Origin: Rhodanobacteraceae bacterium
GTDB taxonomy: Bacteria > Pseudomonadota > Gammaproteobacteria > Xanthomonadales > Ahniellaceae
NCBI GenBank assembly: GCA_016708465.1
Contig: JADJFT010000010.1
Coordinates: forward strand, 26,607 to 90,606
Length of the DNA: 64,000 bases
Reading direction: 5' to 3'
The translations under genes and the position numbers were made by a program. Within the stretch, counting starts at the first letter, position 1; each line of letters opens with the position of its first letter. Below the pieces are notes generated by a model. The model searched no databases, had not been told where the DNA came from, and worked only from the letters and a program-made list of their open reading frames with translations. This document shows, one piece after another, positions 28,015 to 38,115 of this stretch.

Positions 28015-29091
28015 TTACGCCACGGGAATCGTCGTCGCGGCCACCGAAAGTCGGGCGATCACCGCTGCAGTCGCTTCGGCCGTGCTCGCCGTGCCGCCGA
28101 GATCACGCGTCAGGATGCGGTCGGTAATCGCCCGGTGCACGGCCGCTTCCAGTGCCAGCGCGGCTGCCGGCACTTGTAGCGACTGGCGCAACAACATCGC
28201 CGCACTCAGGATCGCGCCATACGGGTTGGCGACGCCTCTGCCGGCGATATCCGGCGCAGAGCCGTGGATCGGTTCGTAGACACCGGGGCCAACATCGCCG
28301 ACCGATGCGCTCGGCATCAGTCCGAGCGATCCCGACACTGCCGCACATTCATCGGTGAGCACGTCACCGAATAGGTTTTCGGTAACGATCACGTCGAAGT
28401 CACCCGGTCGGCTGACCAGGTACATGGCCATCGCATCCACCAGCAAATGCTCCAGCTTCAGTTCCGGGAATTCATCGCCGACGACGCGGGTGACGACTTC
28501 ACGCCAAAGCCGCGATGTCTCCAGCACATTCGCCTTGTCCACTGACGTCAGCTTGCCTCGGCGACTGCGCGCCAGCGTCGCCGCGGTCCGGGTCACGCGC
28601 TCCACTTCAGCGACGGTGTACGCGCATTCGTCCGTGGCACGCGTTTCGCTGCGGGTACGCGTACCGAAATAAATGCCGCCAGTGAGTTCGCGCACCACAA
28701 TCAGATCGACATCGCGAATCCGCTCCGCCTTCAAGGGCGAGGCGTCGATCAAGGCCGGGTGCACCTGCAGCGGCCGGATATTCGCGTACAGGCCGAGTTC
28801 GCTGCGCAGTCGCAGCAACCCAGCTTCGGGGCGGATTGCCGTCGCCACGTTCGCCCACTGTGGTCCGCCGACAGCACCGAGCAGAATCGCGTCCGCCTTG
28901 CGACAGGCCGAGAGCACGTGATCGGGGAATGGATCGGCATACGCATCAATCGCTGCGCCGCCAAACGCATGCGCCGCGAAGCTCAGCCCCAGATGCAGCC
29001 GCACATCAAGCGCGTGCAACACCTCGACCGCAGCTGCTGTGACCTCCGGACCGATACCATCTCCCGCCAACACCACGATATGCCGACTCAT
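28015..29091 (-). CDS. leuB: 3-isopropylmalate dehydrogenase
   Basis: NAD-dependent oxidative decarboxylation of 3-isopropylmalate to 2-oxoisocaproate in leucine synthesis. 358 residues from MSRHIVVLAGDGIGPEVTAA. Substrate residues are in LLRLRSELGLYANIRPLQVH and VVRELTGGIYFG. The metal-binding part is LVDAMAMYLV...FDVIVTENLFGDVLTDE, and the NAD-binding region is EPIHGSAPDIAGRGVANPYG. The start at 29091 overlaps leuD by four bases. Last gene of leuACDB. Confidence 0.97.
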   Translation of the reverse strand: MSRHIVVLAGDGIGPEVTAAAVEVLHALDVRLHLGLSFAAHAFGGAAIDAYADPFPDHVLSACRKADAILLGAVGGPQWANVATAIRPEAGLLRLRSELGLYANIRPLQVHPALIDASPLKAERIRDVDLIVVRELTGGIYFGTRTRSETRATDECAYTVAEVERVTRTAATLARSRRGKLTSVDKANVLETSRLWREVVTRVVGDEFPELKLEHLLVDAMAMYLVSRPGDFDVIVTENLFGDVLTDECAAVSGSLGLMPSASVGDVGPGVYEPIHGSAPDIAGRGVANPYGAILSAAMLLRQSLQVPAAALALEAAVHRAITDRILTRDLGGTASTAEATAAVIARLSVAATTIPVA

Positions 29092-29663
29092 GGCCGCGCC
29101 TCCTCGAACCGCGCGATCGCATCCTGTCGCGCCAGCAAATAGCCCAATTCGTCGACGCCATCGAGCAGACATTGCCGAGCAAACGAATTGACCGTGAAAT
29201 CGATCGGCGCATGGCCGGCACGAGCGATCCGCTGCGCCCGCAAATCGATTGTCAGCGCCTCACCGGCGGCAGCCAGCAGGCTGGCATGTTCAAGCGGTGA
29301 AACGACAATTGCGAGCAAGCCATTCTTCAGCGCATTGCTGCGAAAAATGTCGGCGATGGCGGTGCTGATCACAGCGCGAATGCCGGCATCGAGCAGCGCC
29401 CATGGCGCGTGTTCACGAGAAGAACCGCAGCCAAAGTTATCGCCAGCGATCAATATCGCCGCACCCGCGTGCTCCGGTCGATTCAGCGCAAAGTCCGGGT
29501 TGGCACTGCCGTCCTCGCGCCAGCGCCAGTCCTGGAATGCATGGCGACCGAGTCCGGCACGCGATGTCGTGGTGAGAAATCGTGCCGGAATGATTTGGTC
29601 GGTATCGATGTTCGCGATCGGCAAGGCGACGCTGCGCGAGGTGATGCTACTGACGCCACTCAT
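29088..29663 (-). CDS. leuD: 3-isopropylmalate dehydratase small subunit
   Basis: 191 residues starting MSGVSSITSRSVALPIANID. The blocks TDQIIPARFL, AAILIAGDNFGCGSSREHAP and AIVVSPLEH are those of LeuD, the swivelling domain that completes the active site of isopropylmalate isomerase with LeuC. It overlaps leuC by four bases at its start and leuB by four at its end, so the three are translationally coupled. Confidence 0.97.
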   Translation of the reverse strand: MSGVSSITSRSVALPIANIDTDQIIPARFLTTTSRAGLGRHAFQDWRWREDGSANPDFALNRPEHAGAAILIAGDNFGCGSSREHAPWALLDAGIRAVISTAIADIFRSNALKNGLLAIVVSPLEHASLLAAAGEALTIDLRAQRIARAGHAPIDFTVNSFARQCLLDGVDELGYLLARQDAIARFEEARP

Positions 29664-31069
29664 GCCGCCGCCTCCTGTTGATAGCGACGTGGATCAGTGA
29701 TCACGCCAGCAATCGCAGACGCCGCAGCTGTCGCCGGGCTAGCGAGCACAGTGCTCACGCCCATGCCCTGACGGCCTTCGAAATTGCGGTTGCTGGTACT
29801 GACCACGAGTTCACCCGGCTTCGCGATATCGCCGTTCATGCCAAGACACATCGAACAGCCCGGTTCACGCCATTCCGCACCGGCGGTCCGGAAGACAGCA
29901 TCCAAGCCTTCCGCCTCGGCCTCACGCTTGATGCGCTCGGAACCGGGCACGACCAGCATGCGCACATGCGCAGCGACACGCCGTCCGGCGAGGATCGCCG
30001 CGGCATCACGCAAGTCGTTGATGCGCGAATTCGTGCAACTGCCGACGAACACGACGTCGACGCGCACCCCGGTGATCAACGCGCCCGGCGTCACGCGCAT
30101 GTACTCGAATGCGCGTGCGTTGCTTGCCGAAAGCGCTGGCAGTGGCGCATCGATCGCAATCACTTTTCCGGGGTCGATACCCCAAGTCACGCTCGGCGCC
30201 ACCTCGCCGGCATCAATCTCGACGGTTTTGTCGAAGCGTGCGTCATCGTCACTGCGATACCACCGCCAGTGCTTCGCCGCTGCCTCGAAGGCATCACCTT
30301 GCGGCACTTGGCGACGACCGCGCAACCATTCGATGGTCGTGCCATCAGCACCGATCAGACCAGCACGCGCGCCCATCTCAATCGACATGTTGCACAAGGT
30401 CATGCGTTCTTCCATCGTCAATGCGCGCACCGCATCACCACGGAACTCGATGACATGACCGGTGCCGCCAGCGACGCCGACCTGTCCGGCAATGTGCAGT
30501 GTCAGGTCCTTGGCACTGATGCCAACCGGCAACTGGCCACGCACAATCACCGCCATCGTCTTTGGCTTGTGCTGAAGCAGGCATTGCGTAGCCAGAACAT
30601 GCCCGACCTCGGTACTGCCGATGCCGAAGGCAAGCGCGCCGAAGGCACCATGCGTGCTGGTGTGGCTGTCGCCGCAGACGATGGTCATGCCCGGTTGGGT
30701 CGCGCCAAGTTCCGGCGCCATCACATGCACGATGCCGCGATCAGGCGAATCGTAGCCGTGCAGGGACACGCCAAAATCGCTGCAATTTCGAATCAGTGCG
30801 TCGACTTGCTGCTCGGTCGCGGTATCGAGATACGTGCGCGAACCATCGGCACGCACCGGGGTAGTCGGCGTCGAATGATCAAGCGTCGCCAGCGTGCGGC
30901 TCGGCTGGCGCACGCGCAGACCGCGCTCGCGCAGGAGCGAGAACGCCTGCGGTGATGTCACCTCGTGAACCAGATGCAAATCGATATAGAGCATCGCTGG
31001 CAGACCGTCCGTATCGGCTTCGACCAGATGCGCCTGCCAGAGTTTTTCAAACAACGTCGTCGCCGTCAT
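29660..31069 (-). CDS. leuC: 3-isopropylmalate dehydratase large subunit
   Basis: 469 residues starting MTATTLFEKLWQAHLVEADT. It binds a [4Fe-4S] cluster and isomerises 2- to 3-isopropylmalate together with LeuD. Cys ligands are seen in DVVFVGSCTNSRINDLRDAA and PGCSMCLGMNGD, with IVCGDSHTSTHGAFGALAFG near the middle. Length and motif order are normal and no frameshift was found. It overlaps leuA by four bases. Confidence 0.97.
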   Translation of the reverse strand: MTATTLFEKLWQAHLVEADTDGLPAMLYIDLHLVHEVTSPQAFSLLRERGLRVRQPSRTLATLDHSTPTTPVRADGSRTYLDTATEQQVDALIRNCSDFGVSLHGYDSPDRGIVHVMAPELGATQPGMTIVCGDSHTSTHGAFGALAFGIGSTEVGHVLATQCLLQHKPKTMAVIVRGQLPVGISAKDLTLHIAGQVGVAGGTGHVIEFRGDAVRALTMEERMTLCNMSIEMGARAGLIGADGTTIEWLRGRRQVPQGDAFEAAAKHWRWYRSDDDARFDKTVEIDAGEVAPSVTWGIDPGKVIAIDAPLPALSASNARAFEYMRVTPGALITGVRVDVVFVGSCTNSRINDLRDAAAILAGRRVAAHVRMLVVPGSERIKREAEAEGLDAVFRTAGAEWREPGCSMCLGMNGDIAKPGELVVSTSNRNFEGRQGMGVSTVLASPATAAASAIAGVITDPRRYQQEAAA

Positions 31070-32631
31070 GGCTCGGTTCCCGTGGCGGCAAGCTGCGCCT
31101 GACGCTCGCGCGCAGCGTTGACGCTGCAGATACGATTGATCGCTTCGAGCAAAGCGCGCGCCGAGGCTTCGATGACATCGGTGCTGACCGCTTGGCCGCG
31201 ATATTCGCGACCTTCGTGCACTACGCGCACACTGGCGCGACCCTGGGCGTCACCGCCGCTGGTCACGCTTTGCAACGCGAACTCCTGAACGCTGATGTGC
31301 ACGCCAGTCGCCCGTGTCAGTGCATTGGCGATGGCATCAACCGGGCCATCACCGACCGCCGCTTCCCGCACCGTCCGGCCACTGGCGTCGCACAACGCAA
31401 TGCTCGCGGTCGGCTCGTTGCGAGTGCCGATGGCAGTCGCGACATGCAGCGCATCCATTGTCCACGGCTGGTCGGCACCATCTTCCACGCCCAACCACAA
31501 GGCTTCGAGATCGGCATCGAAGACTTCCTTCTTGCGATCCGCCAGTCGCTTGTAGGCGACCATCAAGGCATCGAGATGGCTGTCTTCGATCGCATAGCCA
31601 AGCGTCGCCAGACGATCGCGCACAGCGGCACGTCCGCTGTGCTTGCCGAGCACGAGTGACGAACCCGGCACGCCGACATCTTCCGGCTTCATGATTTCGT
31701 AAGTACTGCGGTCGGCGATCATGCCGTGCTGGTGGATTCCGGACTCATGCGCAAACGCGTTTTCGCCGACGATCGCCTTGTTGCGCGGAATCCCTTGGCC
31801 AATAAACGACGACAGCAGCCGCGCGGCGCTATACAGGCGCGGCGTGCGGATATGCGTCTGCACCGGGTAGCGATCTGGACGCGTACGCACAGCCATCACG
31901 ATTTCTTCGAGCGCCGCATTCCCAGCGCGCTCGCCGATACCAGTCAACGTGCATTCGACTTGGCGCGCACCTGCCTCGACCGCCGCCAACGAGTTCGCGA
32001 CAGCAAGCCCGAGATCGTCGTGACAGTGGGTACTGATGGTGACGCCATCGATGCCGACGACATCACGTTTGAGCAGGCGGATCAGCGCGCCGTATTCACC
32101 CGGTGTAGTGAAGCCGACGGTATCTGGCACGTTGATGGTGCTTGCGCCGGCGGCAATCACGGCATTGAACAGGCGTACCAGGAACTCCGGCTCGGTGCGG
32201 GTTGCGTCCTCGGCCGAAAACTCAACGTCGGCACACAGCGCACGGGCATGGCGAACGCCAGCGACGGCGCGTTCGACCACCTCGTCGGCAGTCATGCGCA
32301 ACTTCATCTCGCGGTGGATCGGGCTCGATGCGATGAAGACATGGATGCGCGGATGTGCGGCATCCTTCAGCGCCGCCGCGGTGGCGCGGATATCGGCGTC
32401 GTTGCAACGCGCCAATCCGCAGATGCGGGCATCGCGCACGCTGCGTGCAATCGCCTGTACCGCGTCGAAGTCATCCTCGGAGGCGTTCGGATAGCCAGCT
32501 TCGATCACGTCGACACCAAGCGATTGCAAGGCTTCAGCGATACGCAGTTTCTGCATCCGATTCAAGGTGCAACCGGGGCTCTGTTCGCCGTCACGCAACG
32601 TGGTATCGAAAATCAGCAGGCGATCGTTCAT
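31066..32631 (-). CDS. leuA: 2-isopropylmalate synthase
   Basis: First committed enzyme of leucine synthesis, condensing acetyl-CoA with 2-oxoisovalerate. 521 residues from MNDRLLIFDTTLRDGEQSPG, the HMGL-like barrel start with the metal Asp and the DGEQ loop. STHCHDDLGLAVANSLAA carries the metal His pair. The C-terminal regulatory domain (IALCDASGRTVREAAVGDGP...ISVQEFALQSVTSGGDAQGR) binds leucine for feedback inhibition. The frame is open upstream to 33021 but lies in the leader, so the start is 32631. Its ATG overlaps the stop of a 32-codon ORF. Confidence 0.97.
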   Translation of the reverse strand: MNDRLLIFDTTLRDGEQSPGCTLNRMQKLRIAEALQSLGVDVIEAGYPNASEDDFDAVQAIARSVRDARICGLARCNDADIRATAAALKDAAHPRIHVFIASSPIHREMKLRMTADEVVERAVAGVRHARALCADVEFSAEDATRTEPEFLVRLFNAVIAAGASTINVPDTVGFTTPGEYGALIRLLKRDVVGIDGVTISTHCHDDLGLAVANSLAAVEAGARQVECTLTGIGERAGNAALEEIVMAVRTRPDRYPVQTHIRTPRLYSAARLLSSFIGQGIPRNKAIVGENAFAHESGIHQHGMIADRSTYEIMKPEDVGVPGSSLVLGKHSGRAAVRDRLATLGYAIEDSHLDALMVAYKRLADRKKEVFDADLEALWLGVEDGADQPWTMDALHVATAIGTRNEPTASIALCDASGRTVREAAVGDGPVDAIANALTRATGVHISVQEFALQSVTSGGDAQGRASVRVVHEGREYRGQAVSTDVIEASARALLEAINRICSVNAARERQAQLAATGTEP

Positions 32632-32726
32632 CGACGTCGACTCCGTACCGGAATTGGCTGCAGGCGCGTACGTGGCAACAGAAACGATGCGAACAGTTGC
32701 TCGAGCAGTGCGATCAAACGCTTCAT
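32628..32726 (-). CDS. Short ORF coupled to leuA
   Basis: 32 codons starting MKRLIALLEQLFASFLLPRT and ending PVRSRRR. It has a ribosome site (GAGGACCTC) ahead of the ATG at 32726, and its TGA overlaps the leuA ATG (ATGA). The N-terminal 18 residues could form an amphipathic helix. It lies after the leu attenuator hairpin, so it would be translated only from read-through transcripts. It may be a translational feeder for leuA or a small protein in its own right. I know no family. Confidence 0.4.
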   Translation of the reverse strand: MKRLIALLEQLFASFLLPRTRLQPIPVRSRRR

Positions 32727-32755
32727 AGTGAGGTCCTCGTCGGGTTGGATCTGGG

Positions 32756-32792
32756 CGAAAAAAAACCCCGCGCCGTTGCCGGTGCGGGGTTC
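32756..32792 (-). terminator. Attenuator terminator of the leu operon
   Basis: Minus strand: CCCCGCACCGGCAACGG then CGCGGGG and a run of eight T. This strong hairpin lies about 30 bases after the stop of the Leu-rich leader ORF and about 125 bases before leuA, so it is the attenuator. Confidence 0.9.
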
Positions 32793-32819
32793 TGGATTCC
32801 TGGTTTCGTCGCTGCTGTT

Positions 32820-32945
32820 CTAGGTCGAAAAGGCGCCATCCCGCAATGTCGGCGGAATAAGAAGCAGACCAAGAAGTACCGCGCACGCGACCGTTCGCAC
32901 GCTGGCGCGCGGCAAGTACAGTTCGTGGTGCAGTGCGGTGTTCAT
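32820..32945 (-). CDS. leuL: leu operon leader peptide
   Basis: A 41-residue ORF starting MNTALHHELYLPRASV, with the control run AVLLGLLLIPPTL near its end. Five Leu and one Ile in seven codons, mostly the CTT and CTG codons, sit 12 codons before the stop. Stalling on these codons when charged Leu-tRNA is low would favour an antiterminator over the hairpin at 32756-32792. No Shine-Dalgarno precedes the ATG. A TTGACA promoter places transcription start at or next to the ATG, so the leader is probably read from a leaderless transcript. Confidence 0.85.
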   Translation of the reverse strand: MNTALHHELYLPRASVRTVACAVLLGLLLIPPTLRDGAFST

Positions 32946-32952
32946 GGCCCGA

Positions 32953-32981
32953 AGCTCGCATGCGTTCGCGCGAGCTGTCAA
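32953..32981 (-). promoter_or_regulatory. leu operon promoter
   Basis: Minus strand: TTGACA (32981-32976), 17 bases, then CGAGCT (32958-32953) and TCGGGCC before the leader ATG at 32945. The -35 is consensus. The -10 is weak, but its position and the following TCGG match the two ilv leader promoters in this window. Confidence 0.65.
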
Positions 32982-33108
32982 GCCTAATTCCGAGATCGGA
33001 ATACGCCGTGTGCACCATCAACCCACCGCCCTAATAGAGCTCACGCGAGCGTGCGACGGCTTCGTCGAGCGGCCACATAGGTTTTGCTGCGGCGCGCAAT
33101 ATTTGTGC

Positions 33109-33137
33109 TTGACAACTCCAGAACTTCGCCCTTAGCT
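33109..33137 (+). promoter_or_regulatory. ilvD leader promoter
   Basis: TTGACA at 33109-33114, 17 bases, TTAGCT at 33132-33137, then TCGGAGTC and the ATG of the leader peptide at 33146. Expected transcription start falls within one or two bases of the ATG. Confidence 0.7.
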
Positions 33138-33145
33138 TCGGAGTC

Positions 33146-33280
33146 ATGACGACTTTCCCGGCCAAGCTGTACGCACGTAACGACAACTCGATGTCGCTGC
33201 CGTGCATGGCTGCAATTCGCATGCTCACCCTCGTAGTACTTATTCGTAGCTCTGCCGAGCGGGATGAGTGCTTGACCTGA
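33146..33280 (+). CDS. ilvL: ilv leader peptide 1 (upstream of ilvD)
   Basis: 44 residues starting MTTFPAKLYARNDNSMSL with the control codons LTLVVLI followed by RSSAERDECLT and TGA. The mixed Leu, Val and Ile codons suit control by all three branched-chain aminoacyl-tRNAs. A terminator hairpin (33308-33342) follows 28 bases after the stop. The last six residues and the CCTGA...TCAGG complementary pair just after are nearly the same as in the second ilv leader at 37841. No Shine-Dalgarno precedes the ATG. Confidence 0.85.
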   Translation: MTTFPAKLYARNDNSMSLPCMAAIRMLTLVVLIRSSAERDECLT

Positions 33281-33307
33281 TGTAAGACGACGAAATCAGG
33301 ACTCCAC

Positions 33308-33342
33308 GAAAACCCCGCTCCGCAAGGAAGCGGGGTTTTCGC
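33308..33342 (+). terminator. Attenuator terminator before ilvD
   Basis: AAAACCCCGCTCCGCAAGG then AAGCGGGGTTTTCGCG. A hairpin with an A/T-flanked GC stem and U-rich 3' side, about 40 bases before the ilvD start. It is the likely attenuator controlled by leader peptide 1. Confidence 0.88.
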
Positions 33343-33381
33343 GTTCATGGAGTCTGGTTTCTCTACTGCAGAGAGATCCAG

Positions 33382-35025
33382 ATGCGTAGCAATGCCATCA
33401 AACACGGCCCCGACCACGCTCCAGCCCGTGCGATGTTGCGCGCCACCGGGCGCGACGATGCCGCCATCGCCAAGCCCTTTGTCGCCGTGGTGCACTCGTG
33501 GTCGGACGTGTCGCCGTGCAACTTCACGCTACGCGCTGCCGCGCAACACGTTCGCCGCGGCATCGAGGCGAACGGTGGCACCGCAATCGAGTTCAACACC
33601 GTGGCGGTGACCGATGGCATCGCCATGGGCACCGCCGGCATGCGTGCATCGCTGGTGTCGCGCGACTGGATTGCCGATTCGATCGAACTCGCCGTGAACG
33701 GCCATAGTCTCGATGCCATGGTCATCCTCTGCGGTTGCGACAAGACCATTCCCGCCGCTGCGATGGCCGCAGCACGAATCGACGTTCCGACCGTCATTCT
33801 CTACGGTGGTTCGATCGCGCATGGCGTGCATCACGGCAAGCACATCACCATCCAGGAAGTGTTCGAAGCGGTCGGCGCCCATTCGGCCGGAAAAATCAGC
33901 GATGCCGAACTGCTATCGGTTGAGAAAGACGCCTGCCCCGGGGCCGGCGCATGCGGCGGACAGTTCACCGCAAACACGATGGCGATGGTGATGACCGCGC
34001 TCGGCCTGTCACCGCTCGGTGCCAATGACCTGCCGGCGATTCACGTCGATCGCGCTCGCGCTGGCGAAGACTGCGGCAAGCTGGTGATGGATTGCTTCCA
34101 GCGTGGCTTCACGCCGCGTCAGGCGTTGACGCCGGCTGCATTCCGTAACGCCGCACGCTTGGTCGCCGCGACCGCAGGATCGACCAATGCAGTGTTGCAT
34201 CTGTTGGCCATTGCGCACGAGGCGCAGGTGCCGTTGTCGATTGACGATTTCGATACGATCTCGGCGATCACGCCGGTCATCGCCGATCTGAAACCGGGTG
34301 GCCGCTACACCGCGATTGAACTCAGTGCCGCCGGTGGCACCACACGCGTCGCGCAAATGCTGAAAGATGGCGGCGTGCTCGAAGACCATCCAACGGTCGA
34401 GGGCGATTCGATGTTGGCGCTGCTTGACGCCATCGAACTCGGCGATCAGCCAGAGCCAGTGGTGTATCCACTATCGCAGCCGTTGAAGCCACGCGGCGGC
34501 TTCGCCATTCTGCGTGGTTCTCTGGCACCGGACGGCTGCATCGTGAAGCTGGCTGGCCATGGCCGCATGCGCCACGAAGGCCCAGCACGCGTCTTCGACG
34601 GCGAGCCGGCCGCATTCGCCGCCGTCCAGGCGGGCGAGATTCGAGCCGGCGATGTCGTCGTGATTCGCCACGAAGGCCCCGCCGGCGCACCCGGCATGCC
34701 GGAGATGCTGGCCGTCACCGCCGCACTGATGGGCCGCGGCCTTGGCGCCGATGTCGCCTTGATCACCGATGGCCGCTTTAGTGGCGCAACGCATGGTCTG
34801 ATGGTTGGACATATCGCCCCGGAAGCCGCACGCGGCGGGCCGATCGCGGCGATTCAGGACGGCGACACACTGGTCATCGATGTCGAAGCACGTCGCCTCG
34901 ACTGCCTCGCCGACCTCTCCACTCGAACACTTAAGCAATTGCCCCCGCGCGCCACCACCGGCGTGCTCGCGAAATATGCACGATTGGTCGGATCCGCCTC
35001 GCACGGCGCGATCACGAATCCTTAA
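33382..35025 (+). CDS. ilvD: Dihydroxy-acid dehydratase
   Basis: Fe-S enzyme that dehydrates 2,3-dihydroxy-isovalerate and -methylvalerate. 547 residues, in the short (IlvD type II) length class, starting MRSNAIKHGPDHAPARAMLR. Cluster Cys residues are in VILCGCDKTIPAAAMAAARI and KDACPGAGACGGQFTANTMA. The substrate and Mg loop ALITDGRFSGATHGLMVGHI lies near the C-terminus. It is the first structural gene after the attenuator, and ilvC follows by 36 bases. Confidence 0.96.
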   Translation: MRSNAIKHGPDHAPARAMLRATGRDDAAIAKPFVAVVHSWSDVSPCNFTLRAAAQHVRRGIEANGGTAIEFNTVAVTDGIAMGTAGMRASLVSRDWIADSIELAVNGHSLDAMVILCGCDKTIPAAAMAAARIDVPTVILYGGSIAHGVHHGKHITIQEVFEAVGAHSAGKISDAELLSVEKDACPGAGACGGQFTANTMAMVMTALGLSPLGANDLPAIHVDRARAGEDCGKLVMDCFQRGFTPRQALTPAAFRNAARLVAATAGSTNAVLHLLAIAHEAQVPLSIDDFDTISAITPVIADLKPGGRYTAIELSAAGGTTRVAQMLKDGGVLEDHPTVEGDSMLALLDAIELGDQPEPVVYPLSQPLKPRGGFAILRGSLAPDGCIVKLAGHGRMRHEGPARVFDGEPAAFAAVQAGEIRAGDVVVIRHEGPAGAPGMPEMLAVTAALMGRGLGADVALITDGRFSGATHGLMVGHIAPEAARGGPIAAIQDGDTLVIDVEARRLDCLADLSTRTLKQLPPRATTGVLAKYARLVGSASHGAITNP

Positions 35026-35061
35026 ACCACCCACGACCCGAAACTGAAGGAGATTGATCCC

Positions 35062-36093
<1,032 letters not shown>

Positions 36094-36097
36094 GCGG

Positions 36098-37771
36098 ATG
36101 ACGATGACGAGCGACGACGATATTCGTAGCGGTGCCGAGTGGCTGATCCACGCGCTCGAGACTGAGGGCGTGGACACGCTGTTCGGCTATCCGGGCGGCG
36201 CCATCATGCCGGTGTACGACGCCCTCGTCGGCTCGAAGCTGCGTCACATCCTGGTACGCCATGAGCAGGGCGCGGCACTCGCCGCGGTCGGCTACGCGCG
36301 CGCCAGCGGTCGCGTCGGCGTGTGCATGGCGACCAGCGGACCTGGTGCCACCAATTTGCTGACCGGTATCGCCGATGCGTATCTCGACTCGGTGCCGATG
36401 GTCGCCATCACTGGCCAGGTGCCGACGCATTTGATGGGAACCGACGCATTCCAGGAAGTGGATGTGTTTGGCATGTCGCTACCGATCGTGAAGCACAGCT
36501 TCATCGTGCGCCGCACCGAGGACATCGTTGCGACCGTGCGCGAAGCTTTTGCGATTGCCGCCGAAGGTCGTCCCGGGCCGGTGTTGATCGATCTGCCGAA
36601 AGACGTGACTGTGGCGAAGTCGCCAGCACGGCCGAGCACGCGCATTGCCCAGCATCCTGCCGCACCGCATGGTCGTGACATCGCCCATGCACGCGCCTTG
36701 CTCGCTGCTGCTCAGCGCCCGGTGATCTATGCCGGCGGTGGTGTCGGCATCGCCCATGCCGAAGCGGCCTTGCAACGGTTCCATCACATGACGCGCGCAC
36801 CCGCAGTCTGCACGCTCAAAGGTCTGGGCGGTGTCGACGCGAACGATCCGCTATATCTCGGCATGCTCGGCATGCACGGCAACCAGGCGGCGAACTTCGC
36901 CGTCGATGACGCCGATTTGCTGATCGTCGTTGGCGCCCGCTTCGATGATCGTGCCACCGGCAAGCTCGACACGTTCGCACCCAAGGCACAGGTCATCCAT
37001 CTCGACGCCGACGCTGCGGAAATCGGCAAGCTGCGCCGCGCCGACGTATCTCTACACGGCGATTTGATCCGTAGCCTCGACGCGATCGCAATGCCGCTGA
37101 AGATCGATCCGTGGCGTGCGCGTTGCCAGGACTGCGGGCCCAGCATGGCTGGCGTTACGACGCACCGGGCGAGGACATTTACGCACCGCTGCTACTGAAG
37201 CAATTGAGCGATCTCGGCGGCCCGGAAATGATTGTCAGTTGCGATGTCGGCCAGCATCAGATGTGGGTGGCCCAGCATTGCCGATTCGCACGCATCAGCC
37301 ATCACCTGTCGAGCGCCGGGCTCGGCACCATGGGCTTCGGCCTACCGGCAGCGATTGGCGCCAAGCTGGCCTGTCCCGAAGCACCGGTGGTCTGCGTCAG
37401 TGGCGACGGCTCGATCATGATGAACATCCAGGAGTTGGCGACGCTGTTCCGCTACAGCATCCCGGTCAAGATCGTGCTGCTCGACAATGCCGGCCTCGGC
37501 ATGGTGCGACAGTGGCAAACCCTGTTCTTCAATGAACGCCACAGCGAAGTCGACCTCTCCGACAACCCTGACTTCGCCGAACTCGCGCGCCTTCCGGATT
37601 CCGGCCGCCACCATCACCCGCCGTGATCAAGTTGACGCTGCGCTGCGCACCTTGCTCGATGCGCCCGGTGCGTACTTGCTGCACGTCAAGATCGATGCCA
37701 AAGCGAATGTTTGGCCACTGGTGCCGCCGGGCAAATCGAACGCTCAGATGATCGAGGAAAAAGCGACATGA
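36098..37771 (+). CDS. ilvG: Acetolactate synthase large subunit (two frameshifts)
   Basis: ThDP enzyme making acetolactate or acetohydroxybutyrate. It starts MTMTSDDDIRSGAEWLIHAL, with the catalytic Glu in ILVRHEQGAALAAVGYARAS. The middle FAD-type domain follows, and the ThDP motif GDGSIMMNIQELATLFRY (GDG...NN-type) lies in the second frame. The frame breaks at about 37130 (GACTGCGGGCCC should read Leu-Arg-Ala-Gln) and again at about 37590 (CTCGCGCGCCTTCCGG should read Ala-Phe-Arg-Ile-Pro), each by one missing base. The last frame ends ANVWPLVPPGKSNAQMIEEK. Rebuilt length of about 557 residues is normal, so consensus error is more likely than gene death. Confidence 0.9.
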
Positions 37772-37830
37772 CAAAGCTTCATCAGTCTGCCGTGCAATTC
37801 CACTTGACAGCACTACACAACCAAAACTAA
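37768..37830 (+). CDS. Short ORF coupled to ilvG stop
   Basis: 20 codons, MTKLHQSAVQFHLTALHNQN, whose ATG overlaps the ilvG TGA (ATGA). The promoter of the second ilv leader (TTGACA at 37804) lies inside it. It may be just chance, or a relic of a small subunit gene that normally follows ilvG; the real ilvM-like gene lies about 290 bases further on. Confidence 0.2.
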   Translation: MTKLHQSAVQFHLTALHNQN

Positions 37831-37833
37831 TTT
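37804..37833 (+). promoter_or_regulatory. Promoter of the internal ilv leader
   Basis: TTGACA at 37804-37809, 18 bases, TAATTT at 37828-37833, then CGGACCC and the leader ATG at 37841. Same arrangement as the ilvD and leu leader promoters, giving a second start inside the ilv cluster. Confidence 0.65.
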
Positions 37834-37840
37834 CGGACCC

Positions 37841-37996
37841 ATGCTCACTGCCCTCGCCAGCGCCCGCCAGTACACGAACACCGAATCGGTGTCGTTGGCG
37901 ATGCGTATTGAACAGGTGCTGTCGAAGCTGCTCGCGCTGGTACTCGTACTCGTACTTATTACGCCCTCACCGGAGCGGGACGAGTGCTTGACCTGA
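37841..37996 (+). CDS. ilvL: ilv leader peptide 2 (upstream of ilvM-ilvE-ilvA)
   Basis: 51 residues starting MLTALASARQYTNTESV with a dense control run LLALVLVLVLI, then TPSPERDECLT and TGA. Eight Leu or Val codons and an Ile in a row make it a very sensitive branched-chain sensor. The end (ERDECLT) and the following CCTGA...TCAGG pair match leader 1, so the two arose by duplication. A terminator follows at 38027-38063. There is no Shine-Dalgarno upstream of the ATG. Confidence 0.85.
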   Translation: MLTALASARQYTNTESVSLAMRIEQVLSKLLALVLVLVLITPSPERDECLT

Positions 37997-38026
37997 CGCG
38001 ATAACAACCGAATCAGGACAACAACC

Positions 38027-38063
38027 GAAACCCCCGCCCCGAAAGGAAGCGGGGGTTTCGCGT
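38027..38063 (+). terminator. Internal attenuator terminator before ilvM
   Basis: GAAACCCCCGCCCCGAAAGG then AAGCGGGGGTTTCGCG, a GC hairpin with loop GAAAGGAA and a U-containing tail, about 50 bases before the ilvM-like start. Confidence 0.85.
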
Positions 38064-38115
38064 TTTGGGGTCTCGAAAAATTTTCACGCAAAATCATACT
38101 GACCGGAGACACACG

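Noticed and set aside
31726..32823. 365-codon plus frame opposite leuA
   Set aside because: Shadow of leuA; its end lies in the leu leader.
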